NCBI GenBank assembly: GCA_023375785.1
Contig: SZWC01008659.1
Coordinates: forward strand, 62,694 to 106,977
DNA: 44,284 bases
Source: Penium margaritaceum
Taxonomy: Eukaryota; Streptophyta; Zygnematophyceae; Desmidiales; Peniaceae
Direction of reading: 5' to 3'
Shown here: positions 18,556-28,899 of the stretch, piece by piece
Layout of the letters: each line of letters starts with the position of its first letter
Numbering within the stretch: the first letter of the stretch is position 1
The notes under the pieces: model-generated
What the model was told of the DNA's origin: nothing
Seen by the model: only the letters and a program-made list of their open reading frames with translations
Databases searched by the model: none
Position numbers and translations under genes: made by a program

Positions 18556-19818
18556 TCAAGGTGTCTGACCCACATCTTGTGGTAAGGAGGACATGAAGAC
18601 AGGAAAACTCACATACTTTGGGTAGTGATGCTGTGTGGGCACTGAGGGAGCGTGACGGAGTGTGCGGAACGCCTTGTAGGGCATGTGTTCCAAAAAGGAG
18701 GCATTGTGACTTTCGAAAAAGCTATGATTGGTGGGATCACAGAATCTCCAAGCCTTTGAGGCGTCAGAGACCCTAAACAGGACGCGCCATCGACCACGCG
18801 GACTTAGCTTGTTATCTTGTTGTGGTGGTGCAAACCAGACGCATGCCATTGTGTCCCACACCCTAGCGGACCTTAGATAAGCCTTCTCTTTGAACCAGCG
18901 CTCCCATGCTGTGACTGACTTGGGAAGTGAACCTTGTGGAATGCGGTTCCATACCGAGGTGACATACTTCACGGCCTCCTCCCAAAACCCAAAAGACAGG
19001 CCGGACTCTGTCAGTAGTGTATGCAGTGCATCACATAGGGTTCTGTGCCACCGTTCTGCCACTCCACTTTGTTGTGGAGTGTAGGGAGCTGTAGTCTGGT
19101 GTTCGACTCCTCTAGCTCTGAGTTCAGTGGTCAGTGCTCCAGGAAACTCCCCTCCTCTATCAGTTCGCAACTTGAGGATTGAACAGCCTGTTTGTCACTC
19201 AGCAAGTGAGATCCATTCAGTGATGGCACGTTGGGCATCTGCCTTGGTTTTTAGCAGAAAATCCTTGCGAAAGCGACTGTAGTCATCAGTGAGACTCAAG
19301 ACATCCAGTGATGCATACTGGACTGACGGCACTGGCATCGGTCCTGTGAGGTCTGCGTGTACCAGTGCCAGTGGCCTCGTGGTGTTGCTTTCTGATCTAG
19401 GGAAGGTTTGTTGGTGTGCTTTCCCTTTGTGAGAGTCTAGACAGGCGTTCGCTTTGAGACCGCGTGGACAATCAGTAGAAAGTAGACCGTGTTCTGGGAC
19501 ATGTTGCAGAAGATCTGTAACCATGTCAGTGTTGAGGTGAGCAAGACGACGATGAATGAGCTCTCTGTGTGTGGCATCCGTACTTGTGACAACATGCACT
19601 TGGGGTCGGTTCACACGTGAGTGGACAAAGGGAAACAGGGTCAGTTTGTACAGCATGTCAGTGTGCAGTGGCCCATCAGCCAGCAATGTGCCAGACGCAT
19701 CATAGAGCATGCAGCGTCTTCTTTGTGTCAGTGCTGTCACATTTGCCTGTTGGTCTAGTTGCCCCCAGACAACAGGTTGACTTTCAGCCGTGACACATAC
19801 AGGACACCAGTCAACCAC
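18556..19818 (-). pseudogene. copia-1 GAG-pre-integrase and integrase
   Basis: Integrase inserts the cDNA into the host chromosome. The zinc module reads HRRLAHLN...CLDSHKGKA, where the second Cys of the usual CxxC is Ser (copia-2 keeps CLECHK). The catalytic positions are visible: Asp in VHADLTGPM, Asp in LRTDRGGEF, and Glu in PYTPQQSGVAERWHR. It continues through FWEEAVKYVTSVWNR to the C-terminal RVWDTMACVWFAPP...KLSPRGR and ESHNASFLEHM. The only break is one TGA near 19197 (LAE*QTG); the frame is otherwise continuous for about 420 codons. Confidence 0.93.
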
Positions 19819-20084
19819 AACACCCTGCCTAGGGCCCAGAGAGCCACTGTCCCCATATCCTCAACGGATAACACTTCCCCCAACCCAGTCTTCACACCCT
19901 CAACATCAGGCATGGCATGCAGTGTGGCAAACAACTGGCGATGCGGGGACATGTGATGGGATGCAGCAGTGTCAAACAACCACTCATGCATGGGGAGTGC
20001 GTGTGATGTAGTGATGTGAGTGTGCCCCAAATTCTGACCTGGCGGCTGTGGTATAGCAGTTGATTCAGGTGGGTGCAGCTCCAT
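19755..20084 (-). pseudogene. copia-1 protease
   Basis: Aspartic protease segment on the minus strand: the WLFDTAASHHM active site (about 19985-19955), PHRQLFATLHAMPDVEGVKT, then TGVLYVSRLKVNLLSGGN, matching the usual '...L..VL.VP.L..NLLS' flap-to-end segment. The catalytic Asp is present, but the motif is D-T-A-A-S rather than the common D-S-G or D-T-G. Copia-2 has V-T-T-A-S at the same place. It is separated from integrase by a frameshift near 19800. Confidence 0.85.
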
Positions 20085-20139
20085 GGGCGCTCTCCACCCT
20101 GGTCCAGGTGGCAGTGCTAACGGTTGCTGTGGCTCGTTG

Positions 20140-21400
20140 ACTCAGCGTACACCCTTTGCGTCCATGCTGGAACAGGTGCGGGTGCACTGACATACTGGGG
20201 CATGAAGCTGGATCCCTGATACACGAGTGGAGATGGAGCTGATGCTGATGGGTACACGGTCGGCTGCAACTGCCCCAAAGGGTACTAGCGCACGAGGTCC
20301 TGTCATGGCAGGGGTAGTCCTTGATGGGGGGTGAAGGTGCTGACCGTGTTGCTGGAGCTGAGTAGGTGGCTGTCCCACTGATGGGCGTGTCTGCTACGTG
20401 GATGGCATCATGTGACACTGAAGAGTCGGGCACGAGCGCCAATAATGTCCCAACTGCTTGCAGTAGTTGCAAGTGCGGTTTCCCACTCTTTGACCGTGCC
20501 TGCGTCCCCCCCTCCTCCACTGCCACGGCCTCCTCCACCGCCACGGCATCCCCCGACTCCCCCAACCGGATGGTGGTGCGAGGGAAGAGAAGTGCCTTTT
20601 CTCTGATGCACAAGCGCGCTTACTGCTGCGCCTTTGTCTTCGTGTGCCTTGCCTTTAAGGATGTCTTCATAGTTGTGAAGCTCCTCGAACACCTCTCCCA
20701 AGTTGGTGTTCTCGATGTCGGCGACTTTCAGCTTCCGGAGTAGACCACGTCGAAATTCCTTGTATGGTTCTCCCTGGTGAAGGAGAACCAGATCCAGCCA
20801 CTTCAGGATGGTGCAGGAGGCGCCAAGCCCAAGGATACGACGTCGGAGGTCCATCACAGCATTCCAGTACTCGGCAACCGGTGCACCGGGCTTGGGGCGG
20901 AGGTGATGTAGCTTCTCATGCAGGGAGATGACAAGAGCCATCCCCTGCTCTTCCTTCCACGTACCAAGGTGTCGTCACACATCATGGGGCCTAGGGTCTC
21001 CACTACAAGGATTTTTGGGGTCTTCACCCTTGCCCCCAAATCAAAAGTGACGTATGGAGTATTGCTGGTCCTCAGGAAGCGCGCAAACCAGGGTATTGAA
21101 TACTCTAAGGAAGACCTGTGCATCGATGTTGTCCGGCGGCAGAGCAAGGTAATAGTCCGCAAGGCCGTGCTCCGCCGCCCAGGAAAGGAAGACGTCCTTC
21201 CAGGAGAGGAAGTCGCGCACGCCGAGTAGCGGCGGTGTCAGGTCTTTGTGGGAGAACACTCTACTCAGATCACCCCACGTCATTTCTGTGGAGGTAGCGC
21301 CGGAGGCAGTGCCGGCGGTATTGCCATCGGCGGTGCCAGTGCCAGTGATGGCGCCAGCGTTCACACCGGCCCCTCCTGGTGCAGATTCTGCTGCACTCAT
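20140..21400 (-). pseudogene. copia-1 gag with CCHC zinc knuckle
   Basis: Nucleocapsid precursor. The start ATG is the complement of 21398-21400 (MSAAESAPGGAG). An Ala/Gly/Thr-rich N-terminus is followed by DLTPPLLGVRDFLSWKDVFL, LPEDQQYS, and, after two in-frame stops (near 21040 and 20985), RPKPGAPVAEYWNAVMDLRR and GLLRKLKVADIENTNLGEV, a capsid-like gag. A Gly-rich tract near 20500 holds a frameshift. The zinc knuckle CNYCKQLGHYWRSC (about 20456-20415) follows in the next frame. It ends in a Pro/Ser-rich spacer before protease. Confidence 0.88.
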
Positions 21401-21867
21401 GGCGCTTTTTAGGCAAGGGGAAGGTCTGGGTGCGCATGCGTGCACCGCTTCCCTCCCGTTGCTGCCAAAGAGAATTTTGGTAGCAATTCGCCGGGCCCAC
21501 TTTGGGCCCAGATTTCTGCCGCGAGCCCTAAGCTCGATAGGGTTCGCCGGTATTGAGCTCTAGATGACTGCCAGGTCGCCTTTGACCTGCAATGGCCCTC
21601 TCAGGGCCGGAAGACCCCGCTGTCGCCCTTGGGGAGTGGCAACGACGCTTGGGCTCTCTCTTCCGTGACCTCTTTCCTCCTCTAGTGTCACTCCCCTCTC
21701 TTCCGCCGCCTCCGCCCTCAATGTTCGGCCTAAGGGGATGGCGTTCGACGCCCCTAGCTACTTGCGCGGCCTGCTTTCACGGCAGCCGCGCGGTTCTAGG
21801 CTCACACTTGCCTTGGCCGCCCATGTTTTTTGCCGGTGCCGACCTGATTCACCACTCTTTGAATTCA

Positions 21868-21885
21868 AACCTGGCTATGATACCA
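21868..21885 (-). promoter_or_regulatory. primer-binding site of copia-1 (initiator tRNA-Met)
   Basis: The minus strand reads TGGTATCATAGCCAGGTT directly after the 5' LTR end. This differs by one base from the 18-nt complement of plant initiator tRNA-Met. Confidence 0.92.
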
Positions 21886-22466
21886 TGAAAACTTCATGGC
21901 AAATCCATAGCAAATTCTCTTGCTTGATTTGATGCACAAAAAACTACACTAGGGTTGGGTTTAGCGGCCATGGAGGTCCACGCAAGCAAAAAAAGTACAA
22001 GTGTCACTAGAGAGCGAGTTGTTACTCGCTCGGGTGAGTCTCGCTAGTCAAGGCTCACCCGACGGGCCAGCGACCGAGGCTCACCGGCGTGCACAGCAGG
22101 TGCGAGGGAAAATCGCCCTCGTGCACCGGAAAAAGGGCCGGCTAGTCTGCGCCCTGCCCTGCACATTCAAGCACAACCTAGGACGCTGTTTGTAGCAAGA
22201 TTAATTTAGGTCAGTCACAAAGTTCTAGTGTAACCCAGGAAAATGGCAAAGGAATAATGTAGGTCCGTAATGAGGTGGAGAGTTAGTGCGTTAGCACTAA
22301 GTGGTAGAGGGAGAGGGGGATCATGCTAGCAGGGTGGAGGCGACCACGCGTGCGGGACGAGGAAGTAGCGAGCCGTCACTGTGCGTCACCTCCACTCTCT
22401 GCTCCCGCATGCCCTGCGCACTCACGGCCATCCACAAGAAGACATATGTACATTGAGAAATTAACA
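21886..22466 (-). repeat. 5' LTR of copia-1
   Basis: 581 bp, the same length as the other LTR. The hairpin GAGCGAGT/ACTCGCTC is at 22012-22031, followed by CGGGTGAG/CTCACCCG. TCTCC at 22467-22471 is the second copy of the target duplication. Confidence 0.95.
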
Positions 22467-22668
22467 TCTCCGCTTCCACCTTTGACATTCTCTCTGTTTG
22501 GACTACTGTCTACCTGAGTGCCTGACCTCAGCTTCTACAACCTGTGCATCATCTTTTTTGCCTAACTCCTTGCATTACTTCACGGGTCCATTCTTCGTAC
22601 TTGCTGGTGTCGTATTACTTCTACTTTCTTCTACCACTACCCACCCTGCTCACTCAAATCTTCTGACA
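22467..22668 (+). repeat. 3' LTR of LARD-like element, right part
   Basis: Resumes the interrupted LTR (TCTCCGCTTCCACCTTTGAC, CCTGACCTCAGCTTCTACAA, ... TTCTGACA) and ends at 22668, matching the last 200 bp of 12396-13014. Confidence 0.85.
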
Positions 22669-22673
22669 AAAGT

Positions 22674-23254
22674 ACCCCTAACATTTTTCTAGCGCCAAGC
22701 GACACATTGTTGGGATAGCGATTGGGCCTCTGAAAGATGCTAGTAGTGTCATGTAGCAATTGAGTCCTGTTGTCGTGTTCCGTGTACGCATCCATTGACG
22801 GAATCAACTATGGTCATGCATCTGACCTCGCATTAGAAGTAGGAGATGACGCTATACCTGGTCAGCAACAGCAAAATGTAATGTAACCAATAACATTTAT
22901 CCAAATGTATCTGTTCACACTTACCTCCCAGGTGACGCGCTGTGTGGGATATCCCTTTTCCCCTCCATAAACGAGGTGTAATGGCATTTTTTTTCAGTCA
23001 AGTAACAAATGATGCGTTATAGATCATCACTTTAGACAAGAATTTGAAATGTTCTACTGTTCAAACTGTAGGCAATTGTTTGTCATCAACGCCACAAACT
23101 ACTCACTTGGTAGTGCAAAATTGCTATAGTTACAAGGCTACTGCCTGTGCCATTGTATTGTTTCTTTCTACAGTATGCCTTTTAAGATATGCAAAATTTC
23201 ATGGTTTGTGTCTGTACAAGCATATCAGTTGCAGGTTATCATGACAGAGTTACA
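22674..23254. other. unassigned stretch
   Basis: No recognisable gene. One + strand frame near 22790-22880 (GINYGHASDLALEVGDD) is open but short and unidentified. Pyrimidine tracts followed by AG (near 23175 and 23235) look like splice acceptors but support no gene model. Confidence 0.4.
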
Positions 23255-23291
23255 CATGTACATGCTTGCACCTACTACAAGCATGTACATG
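23255..23291. repeat. perfect 14-bp inverted repeat, 9-bp loop
   Basis: CATGTACATGCTTG (23255-23268) and CAAGCATGTACATG (23278-23291) are exact reverse complements. The arm is itself partly palindromic (CATGTACATG). Confidence 0.95.
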
Positions 23292-23329
23292 GGCAAAGCA
23301 GTGGTCGATGGAAGTACCATGCGAGTTGC

Positions 23330-23625
23330 CACATCAGAGTCGACATTGTAGTGAAGTATGGTGTTAAGGGTCATGACGTCAATGTATGGCCACACTTAGA
23401 GTGGAAACCCATCATGCGCAAGAAGTTTACCCAGTGCGAGGAGGTGCAGCGTGCCTTACACAGGATCAAGGACTTCAAGCACTTGGGTAGCTTACTTGAG
23501 GCCTACTAGAGTGAGTTCTTTGCACTCATAGAGGAGGCCAAAAGCTTCAAAGAGGACAATGGAACCTAGACCTTCAAGTGACTTGAGTTCTTGATGCTAG
23601 AGTACTTGCATGGTAGTAGTTGTAA
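23330..23625 (+). pseudogene. Ty3/gypsy gag scrap (inferred)
   Basis: The reading LEWKPIMRKKFTQCEEVQRA, LHRIKDFKHLGSLLEAY, stop, SEFFALIEEAKSFKED and TFK*LEFLMLEYLHG fits the spacing of the retrotransposon gag domain: 'W..F...L..RF........A...L..I.Q.GS...Y...F..L.......ED....F..GL'. Three Gln/Trp-type positions are stops. No pol follows in frame. This is a structural pattern match by eye, with lower certainty than the pol relics. Confidence 0.5.
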
Positions 23626-24289
23626 CAAGAAGCTAAATGAAGAAACCACGACAATGACAGGAGGTCAGGCTTGGCTGAAGAATCACCAACACTTCCCAAG
23701 ATGAGTATACTCTTCCTTGGATTAGGAATTCGTCAACTGACCAAGCTGCATGAAAACGGCAAAGACTGCACGGAAAACGAACTTTAAATAGTTACCATCA
23801 CCTTCTATGGAAATGTTAGGAAGTAGAATGGAGAACATCACACGCATTACATCATGGTGGTAGAAGCACCCATGAGGAGGTCGATGTCAACTAGAGCAAG
23901 AGACAAACAAACTGCCAAAACGGCAAGCGAATAGAGGTGACCCAATTTTTTTTCCTGTTTTTTTCCTAATCAATCCAACATGGTACACAACAGTCCAAAT
24001 TTGAATGCCTGCATCTTGCTTCTGCTAACTCGGTGACCCAAAGTGAAAACTCAACCATTATTTGTGTTGCAAAAGTAGCTTGAACACTTGGATTAACCAA
24101 GAAATCCAGGAAAACATTATTGTGAATGGATAATGATAAAAAAACTAATGAATTTTCAGAAAATGTTTAAGGTTTCCACAATACAAGGGAGTGTTGTGCC
24201 ATTGCAGTGTCATATCATCTCTAGGAGAAGTACAACATGAAACAAAAAGCAGATTATCAATCCATCTATCAGTTCATCGTTACTCGCTC
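23626..24289. other. unassigned AT-rich stretch
   Basis: About 660 bp with poly-T near 23945-23965 and no domain that I recognise. It may be the decayed remainder of the gypsy scrap. Confidence 0.4.
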
Positions 24290-25100
24290 TACACAATTGC
24301 AGTTGTAATATGAGATGTACCTCGTGAAAACTGAGCTTGTTAAGGTCATGAAGGATAAGGAGGTTTGGGATATGGGCACAATTGAGTCAGGGAATAAGGC
24401 CTGTGTAAATGGGATATGAAGTTGCCAGTGATCCTGGTGCCCTTGCTCCATAGAGCTCAATGAGGCCATATCCTAGGTTGCATTTTGGCATCTGAGGCAT
24501 CAAAGAAGATCTTCTATATCCCACAAATCCAAATTTCATGAAAAAACATCGTTAAGATGAGGCAAAACTTGATGGTGAATACCCAGGCGGATGATGATGC
24601 TATTTCACCTTTGAAGCCAATTGATTCTCTTGCATCAAACTTCAACAATGTGAGGTAGAAAGTTGAAATACAGATATAAGTGATGAATCTCCTAAAATTT
24701 TGCGCCCTCTCAGCACCATTCAGAGAGGGCGGCCAAAGACGCAACATAGATATCCTTGCATTCATTGAGTACATCCTAAACCAGGAACTGTGCAACATCG
24801 AAACTGCAAGGGAGGTAAGAATGATTTCAAGGGAGGTAGGAAAGATTTTTCGCATTTTTTTTTCAAGGAGGGTCATGGAATGGCAAAAAAGGCACCAAGA
24901 TCAATAGATTACTCCTCAAGGAAGAAAAACAACTATGTATCACAAAATGCTAATGGTCACTGCCTTGATTCAAAAGCAGAGGATTATAATCAAATCGACA
25001 TGTGGGATTCACAAAGTACATCGGAAACACCAAGTGGACGGTAATTTTCAACAACAAGGCCGGGCTAGAAGAGATCCGAGGTGGTTTCTAGTGGCAGATG
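24290..25100 (+). pseudogene. copia relic: gag, zinc knuckle and protease site
   Basis: Readings across frames give TELVKVMKDKEVWDMGTIES and KACVNG, then ADDDAISPLKPIDSLASNF and MNLLKFCALSAPF, in copia-gag-like order. Near 24860-24905 the segment SHFFFKEGHGMAKKAPRSID has the exact spacing of CX2CX4HX4C with all three Cys replaced (Ser, Phe, Ala) and the His kept. About 40 codons on, MWDSQSTSETPSGR fits the protease 'W.LDSG.S.H...' site with the Asp kept and Gly changed to Gln. It is strongly decayed. Confidence 0.6.
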
Positions 25101-25579
25101 AGAGGCCATGAAGTATCTTGAAGTTCTACACATCCCTTGCCAGGCTGAATTTCTGAGCATGAGCCTCTAGAAAAGACTAGGTAAATGAGGTAGTTCTTAG
25201 AGGACATGTGAATGTATGAAGATGGATAGAAGTGGTGAGGTTTTGCTAGAGGAAATGTACAAATATGGAATCTACATTGTGTGGAATATTGGTGTCCTCT
25301 CAACAGTAGATTCAGTAAAAAAAAAGAAAAGAAGCATATCTTTAACATAGGCAAAGGAGGTGCACCTGACATTCTGTTGTTGAACAGGAAAGTAGGCTCT
25401 GGATCATCCATGTTTACAATAGATATAGAAAATTGAAACATGGCCTATGGCCTCAATACTATAGTGCAGCTGATGCAAGAACAAAAGAGGTAGTACACAG
25501 GACGTGTGGCTCCTTTTCATGAGCAAGGAAATTTGCAAGCTTTTTCAAGATGGAAATAAGGGTGCTGAGAGCCCATTTT
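25101..25579 (+). other. protease to pre-integrase interval of copia relic
   Basis: By position this should be the protease end and GAG-pre-integrase zinc module. Only weak readings are visible, for example TGRVAPFHEQ near 25500 at the expected place of the 'C..GK....PF' segment. No certain domain. Confidence 0.35.
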
Positions 25580-26045
25580 ATGTCGGACGCATCAACAGAT
25601 TTGGGCCGTTTGAAATGGGCACATGAGAGAATTTAGCTCATTGTATCCATTGAAAACTCTAGTAGAAAGGTGTTGTCCTACCTCCTCTAGTAGAAAAGCA
25701 TGTTGAACCGTCTGAAGGAGTATGTCGAAATAGTCAAGAGGAGATTTGGAAGGAACATTACAGTGCTATGGAGTGCCAACAGCGGTGAGTACTTGGAATG
25801 CAGAGGATAGCTGAATTAGTAGGGCATTGAGTGAAAGTCAGCTACACCGTAAAAGCAACAGCCTGATGGCATGACATAAAAAGAAAACCTGAGTTTAGCC
25901 AATATGGTGCATAAAGTTCCTGTGTATGCGAAATGTGACACAAAGATTTTTTATGGAAGCTATGAATACGCCAGAATGCACCATCGACATCACCCCACCT
26001 CTTGTTCTGAAATGAAAGAGTGGCTAGAAAGAAAAGCAGGATGTA
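25580..26045 (+). pseudogene. copia integrase core, degenerate
   Basis: + strand readings: VSIENSSRKVLSYLL, then KSMLNRLKEYVEIVKRRFGR and NITVLWSANSGEYLE, where the usual 'R.DNGGE' catalytic Asp is Ala, then KQQPDGMT for 'TPQQNGVAE' and a decayed 'NR.PT...E.W.GRKPG' end (TSCSEMKEWLERKAGC). The order and spacing are those of copia integrase. No RT follows, because the sequence passes into the repeated segments from 26043. Confidence 0.68.
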
Positions 26046-26779
26046 TGGAGAGGACACAAGCCAAGTGTGGTGTAGCTGCAAGTGTTTGTGTGCAAGGCTC
26101 ATCTGTTGTTGTAGGTGGAACAAATGGACAACAACAAGCTATATCTGAAGGCAAAACCATGCCTGTGTATTGTACAATACTTTGTGCATGATGCACTAGA
26201 TCTTTGAAAAACGGAAACCATTACACCTTAAAAAAAAAACCTAAAAAAAAAAGTATTTTCCATGAGATTTTGTGAAGGAGCTAAGTTTTCGTTGAAAAGG
26301 AGCCACCAAGCCAAACATTTCTAGGTGGATGATGACTTTTGTGCCTTAACTACTGCAATGATCACTTGTATTTGACCTAAGAATTTGTTTTACTAACCTA
26401 TGTGTGTTCATGGTCAGATGGCAAGGAGTTGTACTCCACAAGAATGAAGTAACATACCTTGAGTATGATAGTTGGTTGAGAACTTGCATCGAGGGTTCAT
26501 GGTCCATTAAAGAGCTGTTAAAAATACCTTGTCAAGATGTTCTGACTGTGCTGTGACGTTCACAACTTTGTTGGATGGAATTATGAGATGAAGTGTACCC
26601 TTTCTTGTTGCCTCAACATACGTGAGAAGAAGTGTGGTGGAAATCGTTAAAACTCAAAAGTCGAAGGGCTTCTAATTTTGAGAAAGAATTCCATCAATAA
26701 TTCAGTTTATAAGGATACTTCAAATGTACTCAATGCACAAAGGAACTCCCAATTTGTCCAAGCACACATGACATTATGT
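26043..26779. repeat. repeated segment R1, copy 1
   Basis: Nearly identical to 26781-27516 (about ten differences seen by eye in 737 bp, including poly-A length) and directly adjacent to it across a single N. No coding domain; a 50-codon open frame (MERTQAKCGVAASVCVQGSS and on) occurs in both copies and is unidentified. Confidence 0.9.
26229..26253 (+). repeat. A-rich tract
   Basis: Two poly-A runs separated by CCT. The copy near 26967-26990 differs in length and interruptions. Confidence 0.8.
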
Positions 26780-26780
26780 N
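26780..26780. other. assembly N joining two overlapping segments
   Basis: A single ambiguous base. The sequence after it restarts 738 bp back. Such one-base joints usually mark contigs placed end to end without merging. Confidence 0.8.
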
Positions 26781-27516
26781 GTATGGAGAGGACACAAGCC
26801 AAGTGTGGTGTAGCTGCAAGTGTTTGTGTGCAAGGCTCATCTGTTGTTGTAGGTGGAACAAATGGACAACAACAAGCTATATCTGAAGGCAAAACCATGC
26901 CTGTGTATTGTACAATACTTTGTGCATGATGCACTAGATCTTTGAAAAACGGAAACCATTACACCTTAAAAAAAAAACTAAAAAGAAAAGTATTTTCCAT
27001 GAGATTTTGTGAAGGAGCTAAGTTTTCGTTGAAAAGGAGCCACCAAGCCAAACATTTCTAGGTGGATGATGACTTTTTTGCCTTAACTACTGCAATGATC
27101 ACTTGTATTTGACCTAAGAATTTGTTTTACTAACCTATGTGTGTTCATGGTCGGATGGCAAGGAGTTGTACTCCACAAGAATGAAGTAACATACCTTGAG
27201 TATGATAGTTGGTTGAGAACTTGCATCGAGGGTTCATGGTCCAAGAAAGAGCTGTTAGAAATACCTTGTCAAGATGTTCTGACTGTGCTGTGACGTTCAC
27301 AACTTTGTTGGATGGAATTATGAGATGAAGTGTACCCTTTCTTGTTGCCTCAACATATGTGAGAAGAAGTGTGGTGGAAATCGTTAAAACTCAAAAGTCG
27401 AAGGGCTTCTAATTTTGAGAAATAATTCCATCAATAATTAAGTTTATAAGGATACTTCAAATGTACTCAATGCACAAAGGAACTCCCAATTTGTCCAAGC
27501 ACACATGACATTATGT
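26781..27516. repeat. repeated segment R1, copy 2
   Basis: Second copy of 26043-26779. It continues without a break to 28012. Confidence 0.9.
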
Positions 27517-28012
27517 TTGTCACATTAAAATTTAGTCATGTCCTCCCCTGGAGCCTCCATTCACATGAGAAATGCTTTCCCAGAGGTGCAGGTCCATTTT
27601 CTGGTGGCGTTGCTGCCCCCTATACTCTGTGAAGGTGCCTTGATAAGTAGCTTATTGATTTTGGTCATGGTGTTTTACGGTGTTTGAAACCTGTCTGCAA
27701 AACTGCATACGGCATTTTAACATTTATTTTGCATAACAAACTGTAGTATTCAACCGCAATCCCAAATTCCATATCTTGGCTAAGTCCTACAATACCAACC
27801 CGTACTATTACGATGAAATCTCACGATGGAGTTCGGCACCTAGCCATTGCCAAGGAATCTGAGGTTGTGATCTTGGCTTTCTTCAAGTGACAAAATGTAG
27901 TAATTAAAGATACAGGATTTCCTCCCCCACTTTGAGAGATCATAACTTCTGTGATACTTGGCAGGATTGAGGAATTCAAGCTGCTACGAGTCCAGTTCTT
28001 TTTCTTGCTTCA
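27292..28012. repeat. repeated segment R2, copy 1
   Basis: 721 bp, nearly identical to 28014-28734, ending at the second N. Confidence 0.9.
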
Positions 28013-28013
28013 N
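28013..28013. other. second assembly N joint
   Basis: As at 26780: the sequence restarts, here 722 bp back (GACGTTCACAACTTTG). Confidence 0.8.
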
Positions 28014-28734
28014 GACGTTCACAACTTTGTTGGATGGAATTATGAGATGAAGTGTACCATTTCTTGTTGCCTCAACATACGTGAGAAGAAGTGTGGTGGA
28101 AATCGTTAAAACTCAAAAGTCGAAGGGCTTCTAATTTTGAGAAAGAATTCCATCAATAATTCAGTTTATAAGGATACTTCAAATGTACTCAATGCACAAA
28201 GGAACTCCCAATTTGTCCAAGCACACATGACATTATGTTTGTCACATTAAAGTTTAGTCATGTCCTCCCCTGGCGCCTCCATTCACATGAGAAATGCTTT
28301 CCCAGAGGTGCAGGTCCATTTTCTGGTGGCGTTGCTGCCCCCTATACTCTGTGAAGGTGCCTTGATAAGTAGCTTATTGATTTTGGTCATGGTTTTTGAC
28401 GGTGTTTGAAACCTGTCTGCAAAATTGCATACGGCATTTTAACATTTGTTTTGCATAACAAACTGTAGTATTCAACCGCAATCCCAAAATCCATATTTTG
28501 GCTAAGTCCTACAATACCAACCCGTACTATTACGATGAAATCTCACGATGGAGTTCGGCACCTAGCCATTGCCAAGGAATCTGAGGTTGTGATCTTGGCT
28601 TTCTTCAAGTGACAAAATGTAGTAATTAAAGATACAGGATTTCCTCCCCCACTTTGAGAGATCATAACTTCTGTGATACTTGGCAGGATTGAGGAATTCA
28701 AGCTGCTACGAGTCCAGTTCTTTTTCTTGCTTCA
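28014..28734. repeat. repeated segment R2, copy 2
   Basis: Second copy of 27292-28012, exactly 721 bp. Its first 225 bp also overlap R1, so that part is present three times (26554-26779, 27292-27516, 28014-28240). Confidence 0.9.
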
Positions 28735-28899
28735 AATAAAATGTTGAGAAGTTGATTTGGATTACTCTGTAGATGCTGGTCTGTAGATTCTTCCGTGGTT
28801 CAGCCTCTGTTCTGGTCATGGGAAGGAGACAATTCTGAACATTCTCCCCCTCTGACCTTCCATGCACGCTGCCATGTGGTCACTCCTGCTCATGTTCCA

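Larger units (their letters stand above)
16155..22466 (-). mobile_element. Ty1/copia element copia-1, minus strand, complete ends
   Basis: 6312 bp bounded by 581-bp LTRs that start and end TG...CA, with TCTCC at 16150-16154 and 22467-22471 as a 5-bp target duplication. On the minus strand it has PBS, gag with zinc knuckle, protease, integrase, RT, RNase H and purine tract in copia order. The coding region has a few stops and about four frameshifts. The LTRs differ at roughly one site in nine by eye, many of them CpG transitions, so the insertion is not recent. It belongs to the same family as copia-2 (31758-38059). Confidence 0.95.
12396..22668 (+). mobile_element. non-autonomous LTR retrotransposon (LARD-like), interrupted by copia-1
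   Basis: Two LTRs (12396-13014; 15717-16154 continuing at 22467-22668) flank a 2.7-kb internal region with an initiator-Met-type primer site but no recognisable RT, integrase or protease. The pentamers outside the outer ends are AAATT and AAAGT, a 4/5 match consistent with an old target duplication. The 3' LTR is split by the copia-1 insertion. Without that insertion the element would be about 4 kb. It presumably moved using enzymes supplied by an autonomous relative (inference). Confidence 0.75.

Noticed and set aside
22674..23325. Spliced host gene suggested by pyrimidine-AG sites near 23175 and 23235
   Set aside because: No consistent exons, donors or homologous protein; the following reading resembles decayed gag.
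26043..28734. Genuine tandem array or satellite
   Set aside because: Each repeat boundary coincides with a single N, and the two overlaps have different content, which fits an assembly joint better.
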